Assembly: GCF_949987535.1 (NCBI RefSeq)
Contig: NC_080069.1
Span: 49,149,391 to 49,213,390 of the forward strand
From: Balaenoptera acutorostrata
Taxonomy: Eukaryota > Chordata > Mammalia > Artiodactyla > Balaenopteridae
Direction of reading: 5' to 3'
Length of the DNA stretch: 64,000 bases
In this document: positions 56,181 through 64,000 of the stretch, one piece after another
Numbering within the stretch: position 1 is the stretch's first letter
How the letters are laid out: every line of letters begins with the position of its first letter
The notes under the pieces: model-generated
The model's database searches: none
What the model was told of the DNA's origin: nothing
What the model saw: only the letters and a program-made list of their open reading frames with translations
Made by a program: the position numbers and the translations under genes

Positions 56181-56990
56181 AATTTAATAGCACTGAAGCT
56201 CAGAGGAAAGGTGTTAGAGCCCTTGAGTTGAAAACTCACTCGGGGCCAGCCTAAGGCTGCCGTTTGGGGCTCACGTGCATGTCAAATGAAGAAGGAGTCA
56301 AGTCTCACCGGGGACTAGAAAGAAAACGACTCCAGGGACTAGAGTGAGGCAGAGAAGTGAGATCACATGGCCTGTGAGGTAAGAAGAGAAGCCAGTCCCC
56401 ACCCTTCAGTTCCCTGGCCCAGTTCCATCCCTGCACTTCATCACCTGTTCTTGGGCTCCATGTTATAACACAGTAAGTCCCTCATTTACTTAAGTAGCTT
56501 GAATAGGTTTCTGTTCCTTGTAATGGACAGATCAAAACACAAGTTCTCAAAACAGGTAATTTGTATCACAGCTAAAGGGAACAGAGGAGCCCCACGAAGT
56601 CCTACTTCTAGGCCTCAGATACATCTGCCCGCTCCACGGAAGGCTAAGCTAGATATTTCATGTTATTCTATCCTTAAAGAAACACTGAAAGAGGGAATAG
56701 AAAGCATCCAAGAAGAGCTGCCCCCTTTAAGTAATTGTCTTTCTACAGTTGATGTACCACTAGAAGAACCATCATTATGCTCAGGCCACTGGCCATCCCT
56801 TTCACCCACCATTACATGGACCTTCTCAAACTCAGGCTCCGTGCCAGATCCTGGGCAGATGAAGATGAGCAGCACAGCACCTGTTCCTGGGGTGTTCACT
56901 GTACCGTGGAGAGAACAGCAAACCAATACATCACCATAAAATGTGGGAGCTACCGTAGCAGAGACGTGAAAGTGTTCCTCTGAAAAGGGA
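56181..56990. other. Intron with an unassigned 146-codon frame
   Basis: The frame 56499-56939 (+) encodes no known domain; its last part (about 56780-56900) overlaps sequence of the L2 type. I do not call it a gene. Confidence 0.4.
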
Positions 56991-56999
56991 ATGACTAAT

Positions 57000-57980
57000 T
57001 TCACCTGAGGATTTTGGAGAAGGTTTCACCTCGGAGGTGATTTTTGAGCTGAGTCTTGAAAGGTGACTCACTATTTGCCCGGCATTTCAGGAAGAAACGG
57101 GGGGAGGGAGGCAGGCACTCCAGGCTGAGGGAACAGAATGTGCAAAGTCACGGCGTTGAAAACTGGTCTGTTGAGTTCTTGGAACTAGAAGTCAGTACAG
57201 TTGGGGAAGTGAATGTTTTGGGTGAGCGGCAGTAATAAGATTAGGTTGGGGCCAGATTTTGAATATCTGTGTCTACAATTAACAATGTAATTGATAATTA
57301 TTATAAGTATTATTCATTATTCTCTGCCAGAGACAAAGTCAGTCATCTATATGTATTATTGTCATTTAATTAAAAGCCAAGGAAACAGGAATTCCCTGGC
57401 GGTCCAGTGGTTAGGACTCTGCGTTTCCACTACAGGGGGCATGGGTTCGACCCCTGGAACTAAGATCCCACATGCCGTGTGGAGCGGCCAAGGAAACGTG
57501 TTGTGGACAACGTCCAACCAATGTAAAGTTTTTAAGGCTCATTTTTGGGGACGAGGACTCGAGGCAGTTTGGAGGAGAGGCGGGTGTGAGGGAAGATGAA
57601 GAGGAGGGAGGGCGGGCAGGAGGCAGCCGCAGTTGTCCAGGTGAGCCATAGGTACCTGATGCAGGGTGGTGGCTCTGGGAGCCAGACGAGTGGCTGAGCC
57701 TACGCCACGCTTGGGAGCAAAATTATTTAAATGTGTGGAGAGAATGAAAAAGAACCTGGAGCTCGATTTGAAAAATTTCCTCTTTAGAGGTGGAGTCAGT
57801 AGTGATAGCACTGATCAAGATAGATGATACAGGAGCAGGAATGGGCAGGAGGGCATGATTTCACCTAGGGGCATATTCAATTTCAGATCCTGATACAAGG
57901 AGATCAAGGTGAAGATCTGCGGGCAGTCAGGTAAGGGAGTGAGGCTTGGAAAAGGGATTAGGATGGAATACACAGATTTG
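57000..57980 (-). mobile_element. LINE-2, long antisense copy
   Basis: 'ggtgatttttgagctgagtc', 'actccaggctgagggaacag', 'aatgtgcaaagtca' on the left and 'cagttgtccaggtgagccat' and 'ggagctcgatttgaaaaatt' on the right of the SINE follow the reversed L2 ORF and 3' end. Confidence 0.65.
57387..57489 (+). mobile_element. Short CHR-type SINE (CHR-1-like)
   Basis: GGAATTCCCTGGCGGTCCAG head, 'gggttcgacccctgg' box B, 'aactaagatcccacatgccg' and almost no tail. TSD GCCAAGGAAAC lies at 57376-57386 and 57487-57497, overlapping the SINE end by a few bases. Confidence 0.9.
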
Positions 57981-59094
57981 AATTTCTGTCACTCTGTCCT
58001 TCTGACTGGTGGAAGAGTTCAGAGAGGTGTACAAGACAGTTTTCAAGGTTTGTATTACTGGAAGGGTCTCCAGACCACATCAGTCATGGTACCGTCGGCA
58101 CATGCAGTACTCTCAAACAACCATCCGGTGACTTGCCTCCTTCAGCCAACTCCCTGGAGCTCTAATCCTACTTTCCAGCACGTTCTGCTCCTTAGTGGGC
58201 AGCCAGGTAGGGGTGAGCTGGAGGATGAGATGCTCACTAATCCCAAACCCATAATGGTCTGAACTGCATTTCTGTCTGCCGTTTTGTGCCCTGTGACCCC
58301 TTCCCTGTCCTGCCCTAGGATGGCATACATATGCCATCTCTTTTAGGTCATAGCCTAGTATTAGTTTCAGGTGAGTTCTCCCTTCTTCCTCTGATTAATT
58401 CAGAGCCCTGCTGATTTGGGATTTGGGATCAAGCACCTGCCTCTTTTGTTGGAGGGTCTTTTGAAAGCTCTGTAAATTAGCCTCTTGGGTTTATGAAAGA
58501 AAGATGAAGAATAGAATGGTCACCCGTAATGATAGTACACCTCACGTGGGCTTGGCTTCTTCGGAATTTTCCAAACGTAACCAAGAATGAGTTCTTTGAC
58601 CTCCACTTGAGAGCCTAACATTTTAGGTATTTGAAATAGTCTGTTCCCCCGCTCCACAAATTTAGACTGATCCCTAAGAAAGTGCCATTTGGCAGATAAA
58701 AAATAGTCGAATATCAGCAATTTCCATGCAGTTCAACCTACTCGCGTCAGGGATGGGGATGGGGATGGCGAGGTGAAAATAAGAAAAATTTTATGTGAGA
58801 TGTCTCTTTTCCTTAATTCAGATCGTACATGACTTTAAAAAGTCCTCGGAGCATTTAGTGACACGCAATTATTTATTTGTAGAAAGGCTTGGCAGTGTTA
58901 CACAGTGAGTATTTCTGCTTCAAAGATGTCTTCTGCCTCTCAGACATGTTGAGCCTTCCCCGTTCATCCAAATCCGTGGAGGGGGGCACATGTGCCCTTG
59001 CACCCAGCTCTTCTGGTCTCCATCGTGGCTTCCAAATGGGACCATGTGGTGGCCTTGGTTTGAGATTCCTCATGAATAGGGAATGAAAGACCTA
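57981..59094. other. Intron, unique-looking
   Basis: A short (GGGGAT)n run lies at 58751-58767. Nothing else is recognised; frames on both strands at 57909-58337 lack known domains. Confidence 0.4.
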
Positions 59095-59640
59095 GCTTTT
59101 GTTATGCACACCTATATACTAGATTCTGTGCTAAATGCTTTATGTACACTATTTTCTTCAATTCTGAGCAACAGCTTTGAGAACTAGGAATTACTATCTT
59201 CGTTTTTTTTTTTTTTTTTTTTAAAAAGCTGGCTTTTTTTTTTTTTTAATTTTATTTATTTATTTGTTTATTTATTTTTGGCTGTGTTGGGTCTTCGTTT
59301 CTGTGCGAGGGCTTTCTCCAGTTGCGGCAAGCGGGGGCCACTCTTCATCGCGGTGCGCGGGCCTCTCACTGTCGCGGCCTCTCTTGTTGCGGAGCACAAG
59401 CTCCAGACGCGCAGGCTCAGTAGTTGTGGCTCACGGGCCTAGTTGCTCCGCGGCATGTGGGATCTTCCCAGACCAGGGCTCGAACCCGTGTCCCCTGCAT
59501 TGGCAGGCAGACTCTCAACCACTGCGCCACCAGGGAAGCCCCTATCTTCGTTTTTATGACCAGGAAAACTGAGGCTCTCAGAGCTGAGATAACTTGCCCC
59601 AAATTACCTAGGACTTGATTGCTGTTGTTAGTTCTTGCTC
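59095..59640 (-). mobile_element. MIR SINE split by a CHR-2 SINE
   Basis: The left part ('tgctaaatgctttatgtaca', 'gaactaggaattactatctt') and the right part ('accaggaaaactgaggctct', 'cagagctgagataacttgcc') join as one reversed MIR across the younger SINE. Confidence 0.75.
59208..59541 (-). mobile_element. CHR-2 SINE subtype B with a double A-run
   Basis: Antisense subtype B copy with a perfect 14-bp TSD, CTATCTTCGTTTTT, at 59194-59207 and 59542-59555. In its own direction the TAAA-rich tail is followed by an A-run (59234-59247), then GCCAGCTTTTT (59223-59233) and a final A-run (59203-59222). The extra bases are within the TSD. Confidence 0.95.
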
Positions 59641-60002
59641 TGAACTATTAAATCCTCTAGTGCAAATTTTGCCTCCCCCAGGAAAGAAGGCAATAGATGA
59701 GGTGATGATCCTTCTGCCCATACTGGGAGGTAGGATGGGAAGGGAATACATTTCAGGAGACACCTCATGTCCCTGTCTCACTGTATGACTTTGGATTCTG
59801 TTTCTCAACAACGAATTGAAGATAACACATGAACTCCTCCCAGGGATGCTGTGTGATTGAATGTAAAATTGCTTTGCTTTGTACTCAGATAATCCAGAAG
59901 GGTAATCTTTTGAATAAGGAGGAGGTATGCCATAAAATTTATCTTTGGATCATCTATCAAAAAACGGGAGAGGTTAGTAAGCAACAGATGAATACCCTAA
60001 AG

Positions 60003-60205
60003 CAGGAGTTCTCAACTGGGAGTGATTCTGCACCCCAGGGGACAGTTAGCAATGTCTAGAGACATTTTTTGGTTGTCACATCTGGGAGGCTGCTCTGGCA
60101 TTTAGTGAGTAGATTCTGCCAAATGGTCCATACAATGCACAGGACTGCCTCTCGCTACAGTTATCCAGCCCCAAATGTGAATGGTGCTGAGTTTGAGAAA
60201 CTCTG
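60003..60205. mobile_element. hAT-type (MER) non-autonomous element
   Basis: Starts CAGGAGTTCTCAACTGGG and ends GTTTGAGAAACTCTG, inverted copies of each other with changes. The inner 'ccaggggacagttagcaatg', 'tctagagacattttttggtt' and 'acaatgcacaggactgcctc' is a well-known MER repeat of mammals. No transposase. Confidence 0.8.
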
Positions 60206-62329
60206 GTATAAAGTACACTTGCTGGGAAAACATTTAAACTGCTCTAAAAGAACAAGTTAATTTCATGATGTATCAAGTATTTTGGAAGCCCTTACCTGCA
60301 CATAAAGAATTACTGTAAATTATAAATTACAAAATATCCGGTCATAAAAGCAATTCTCAGCAGGAGGCTTCTATTATTATTATTATTATTTTCTTCTGAG
60401 GGTTCTATAAACTTTTTTAAAAGTGTATTTTAACAAGAAAAGGGATGTAGTCAAATTTTACACACTTATACTCATCAGAGCAAGGAGAGGAGGTAATCAC
60501 TCAGAATTAGTGAAAATTCAAAATATTGAAGCGTTATTGGTTTATTCCCTTGTAATGTATTGCTTTACATAATAATCAGTGGAGACCCTATTGATTTTCA
60601 TTTATTTGGTTATTGCTTTCTAATGCATATATTAGCTCTAAATGTGCTGTGGTTCAATGCAAGAAAAGCCTTGAATTAAATGAGATTGTTAAGATATCAA
60701 TCTTTACCTTTTGGGGTGGAGGAGGCTGAGTAATCCTATAAGACTCATAATCATAGTGTCTCATCCTAGACCAGCCATGCGGGTTTTATTTCGGGGAGGA
60801 TATGAAATTGGAGAGGTCAGGGACTGTGTCTTGAACAGAGGAAAAGAAATCCATTTCTGAGCTGGAAAATGTAAAAAAAGATTACTCTCTCTTACTTGAT
60901 GATATTTTTACTTCAGTTGTAGACGTGGGGTTGGGTGAGATGTTATGGTAAGTGCTAGGGTAGATAATTGAAGTGTTTGGGGAGCCTCAGAGCCCAGCTG
61001 TATATTCTTGAGAATCAGAGGAAATGAATGGCCCAGGCATTCTGCACATTTTTAGAGCCATTTGTAACTGATGCATGTGGTTCTTCATTATAAATTTAGT
61101 AAGTTCATAATTAATGAACTTACTAAATAACAGAACTATGGAAATTCCAGCTACTGAATAAGCAGGCATGAGTACCAGGGTAGTTTAATAGAGAAATGGT
61201 AAGTGGGATTCTTTGTGTTTCCCTGTTGGCTATGGCTGTTTGTTCTACCGTGTTGAGAAGATTCTGGGACTCTGGCTTAAGTGGAAATGAGCACTGTGGT
61301 CAGTTGGTGATGTCTGCTTTGGAAGTGTGGTGGGAGCCTGGTGACATGTAAGCCATGTCTTTGACAGCCAGCCTGGTTTATGTGTTTAACAGTTAACCAC
61401 AATCTCTCAAAGCCCTGAATTTAAAAGCTCTCTGAGTTAGATCCTATAACAAAAAAATTCAGAAAGCTGTATCTGCCCTACCTTTTGTCAATTACAGACA
61501 TTTAATTTTGTGGTTGAAGTCAAGTGTACAGATCTAATTTCATTCATTTTTAGGCTAATTAATACACTAGATGCTATGATGACCTACACTTCTGTCTAGA
61601 AAATATTTGCAACAGAGCAGAGTTTTAGATCATAGAAATTTAAAGACACATATCATTTCCATGTGCCTTCAGTGATCACACTTGGGGATAATGACATTTC
61701 TACAGTGTTATCCAACAAAAAATTTGGAGAACTATGCATGCGTTATGCGGAGCATTTCTAAAGCCTGTGTATATCCCTTCCCATTTCCTTCACTTGATCA
61801 TTCAGGGAGTTTTAAGAGACTATGATTTTTTGTTCCTTGGGGATAGAAGAAAATTAAATATTTTTTGTATATGAATTTAAGATAAAGAACTCTTTTATTG
61901 GGTCATTGCTTTGGGTCAATTATCCAATGCTTACTTTTGTGTGTGCAGAGAACCCTCAAATTTAAAACAGCTCACTGCACATAAAAGTTCACTCTGTGCT
62001 GGCTGGCAGACAACTTGGAATGATTCCGTTTTGGAGGATCCTGCACCTCCCTGTAGAAGAAATAATATCAGGCACTTTTCTTTAACACCCCTCTCCCTTC
62101 TTCCTGCATTCCTTTCTTCCCTAACTGCTGTTTCTTTTGAACCATTCTTAGATGTCTTTATTATGAGACTGGTTTGTAGATGTTATTGTCCTGTGACAAA
62201 GGCCTTTTCTACTTCACAAAGAAAATTTATTTGGATTGGGTCCAAAATAGTATTTCCTTATAAGTTGCCCAATAAGATGACGACAGCACCTTACCAAGTA
62301 TCGGGAGACTGCATTCTAATCTGTCCTCT
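60206..62329. other. Repeat-poor AT-rich intron
   Basis: Only an (ATT)n run at 60372-60391 and the inverted repeat at 61094 stand out. The 159-codon frame at 61911-62390 (+) has no recognised domain. Being poor in repeats, this is a candidate place for conserved non-coding DNA. Confidence 0.45.
61094..61128. other. Perfect 15-bp inverted repeat with 5-nt loop
   Basis: ATTTAGTAAGTTCAT (61094-61108), loop AATTA, ATGAACTTACTAAAT (61114-61128). The arms match without a mismatch. Confidence 0.96.
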
Positions 62330-62460
62330 CTCTGGCAGTTTGGCCTTGGACAAGTCGTTAAAAGACTCTCCTCCTTTTCTGCCACTATAAAATGAATAGC
62401 GCACATGGCAGCTACTTCTCCTTGTGCATTACCATTTTAAGATATAATAGTTAAGTCTTA
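62330..62460 (+). mobile_element. MIR SINE, weak
   Basis: 'tttggccttggacaagtcgt', 'taaaagactctcctcctttt' and 'ctataaaatgaatagcgcac' resemble a sense MIR core. Confidence 0.5.
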
Positions 62461-63319
62461 GGGTGCTTAGGATGCCAACATTCACATCTTGTGCAGCAAA
62501 AAATCAGGTTTGCTTGAGGGTAACTGAATTTCGTGGAGCCTCTGTGCTAGTTAAGAGGAAGGCTGAACTTATTAGAAGAGGGGTGATGTCATCCTTATCA
62601 CAGAATGGATGAAATGCTGCCATGTTCAGCACGGAAGGAGATTAAGTTTGTTGGTAGATGGTCAAGGAGACATATGGGAAACCATCCATGAAGTAGAAAG
62701 GAAACCTGAGTAAAAAGGAAGGAACAACAAGATAGCTATCAGTTAGGGCCCTTTAGTTAAAAGCCACAGAAACTGACTCTGATGAACCAGAGTAGGAAAA
62801 AGGATTTATTAGGAAACAGGTAACCTTAGTGCAAAATGATGATTCTGCATATTTGTCAATTGGGGTGGGTAGGCATGGGGTTGGGGGATCACAGATTGAC
62901 GGACTCACCAGAACCCCAGTAACTGAGGGGAGAGCAGTTCTCCCCGGGAGGAAAGCTATGAAAAGAGGAAGAGAGAAAGGAAGGCTGCTTCTCAAAAATA
63001 ATATAAGAAAGATAAATACTTCTAGAACAAGTGAAAAAAGAAGAGAATTGGACAGCCTCAACTAGCTGTCAACAATACAGCTGCTTGAATCAAGGGAAAA
63101 CATGACTTACTATTTTGGAAAAGAATAAAAAAAAAAAAATAGGGAGACTATACCAGGAAATGAAAGGGAACTAAATCAAACCAAATTAACTCCTGCTTGA
63201 GCCTAAGTCCCCCACCTCCCATGCCCGCCTTGGGTGCCCAGGCACCTGGTGCTCAGGAACTGAAATAAGAGACATGACCCCTGTCCTCAAAGAGCTCCCA
63301 TTTCAGCCATGCAATGTGG
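62461..63319. other. Intron with an old repeat start
   Basis: 62757-62822 ('agccacagaaactgactctg', 'aggatttattaggaaacagg') resembles the unresolved repeat at 1740. A reversed L2 piece may lie at 63265-63315. Otherwise nothing is recognised. Confidence 0.4.
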
Positions 63320-63545
63320 TGAATCCCTCATTTACTGAATGCTCACTGGGTGCCAAGCTGCTTGCTGAGAGCTTTAAAAGCGTATCCCCTTTAATTGTCC
63401 ACGTGCACTTTGAGGCTAGTCCTATTATTACCTCCACTGTGTAGGTGCCACTAAGAGAAGCAGGAGAACCAGCCTAAAGTTAGGGAGCAGGTAGGGCAGA
63501 GCAGGAGTCAGCTCTGCTCAATTTGGCTGCAGGGCCTGGAGTCCT
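63320..63545 (-). mobile_element. MIR SINE
   Basis: 'tttactgaatgctcactggg', 'gaggctagtcctattattac' and 'gtagggcagagcaggagtca' follow a reversed MIR. Confidence 0.7.
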
Positions 63546-64000
63546 GTTACTGGTCTATGTTACCTGTCTTAGCAAATAAAAGAGAGGAAAGAAAGCAGAG
63601 TAAGACAAATGGGAAGGATCAGCTCAGCCCTTTGGTATCTCCGGTTATTGACTAGTTCACTGAGCTGTTGTAATGTTTAGGAAATTGACTCACGTTCACT
63701 CCCTATTGAAACCTGTCATAAAATATTAAGGACAGCCGTGTACAGTCTGTGCGCAAGAGCAGGCTGGCCGCCACTCCAGAGCAGGACAGAACCTGCCCCT
63801 CACTCTGGGGCGACTAGCAAATCAACGGTCTTTTTGTGCTGAGCTTCTACAAGATGACATCCTGACTTACTGACTCCATGGATGACCTTTTTCCCCCAAA
63901 CCAAGTTCAGATTTCAAGTCTAAAATTTCCTAAGCCAGGATAAAAATATTATTGTCTCTTCTGGGCCTGGCCCTGTTCATCAGCAGTAAATGGAATGCTT
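63546..64000. other. Intron, unique-looking, to the window edge
   Basis: No repeat or exon recognised. Confidence 0.4.

Noticed and set aside
56499..56939. 146-codon frame on the plus strand
   Set aside because: No domain, no splice borders and overlap with L2-type sequence at its end.
61911..62390. 159-codon frame on the plus strand
   Set aside because: Composition is not protein-like, no domain is seen and its end overlaps a MIR.
3729..64000. Further MOB3B coding exons, expected to start after TCVG with a PFPKNF-type motif and to carry the two histidine zinc ligands
   Set aside because: I scanned for coding versions of the PFPKNF, VYIHHFD and HVNTCYKHFYYF motifs by eye and saw none. They are probably beyond the window, but a translated search would be needed to be sure.
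1..64000. Interferon-type gene, since IFNK lies close to MOB3B in human
   Set aside because: No open frame of about 200 codons with interferon-like sequence is present on either strand.
43..64000. A new multi-gene system such as a defence or biosynthetic cluster
   Set aside because: This is a mammalian intron; the only multi-domain coding remains are those of the broken L1.

Overview
The window is nuclear DNA of a whale or dolphin (Cetacea), read from its repeats. It holds about eighteen tRNA-derived SINEs of the cetartiodactyl CHR type, most with clear target-site duplications (TSDs), plus L1, LINE-2, MIR, hAT-type DNA transposon and retroviral LTR remnants. The dense, well-preserved CHR-2 copies point to a cetacean rather than a ruminant or pig. 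The species cannot be fixed from the sequence; a toothed whale is only a guess.

I can support one protein-coding gene: MOB3B (MOB kinase activator 3B), on the + strand. Its first coding exon is at 3280-3722, with the ATG at 3305, a strong acceptor before it and a GTAAGT donor at 3723. The exon encodes residues 1-139 and the first base of codon 140 of a protein of about 216 residues. I did not find the remaining coding exons, so 3729-64000 is read as part of one very large intron and 1-3279 as the end of the intron before the ATG exon.

Layout: 1-3279 is upstream intron with a CHR-2 SINE, a MER5A transposon and an L1 end. The MOB3B exon follows. 3729-41143 is intron with scattered SINEs, MIR, L2, two hAT-type elements and two solo-LTR-like blocks. 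41144-48140 is a four-layer nest: an LTR is split by a CHR-2 SINE, that SINE is split by a nearly full-length but broken L1, and the L1 is split by another CHR-2 SINE. 48141-64000 is again intron with L1 ends, L2, MIR and two more CHR-2 SINEs. No functional RNA gene, CpG island or CRISPR array was seen.

The most interesting signals are the datable nest, SINE tails that carry trailer sequence between two A-runs (a sign of Pol III read-through), a cluster of one young-looking SINE subtype all antisense to the gene, and three strong inverted repeats, one of them interleaved like a pseudoknot. I did not find a new multi-gene system.
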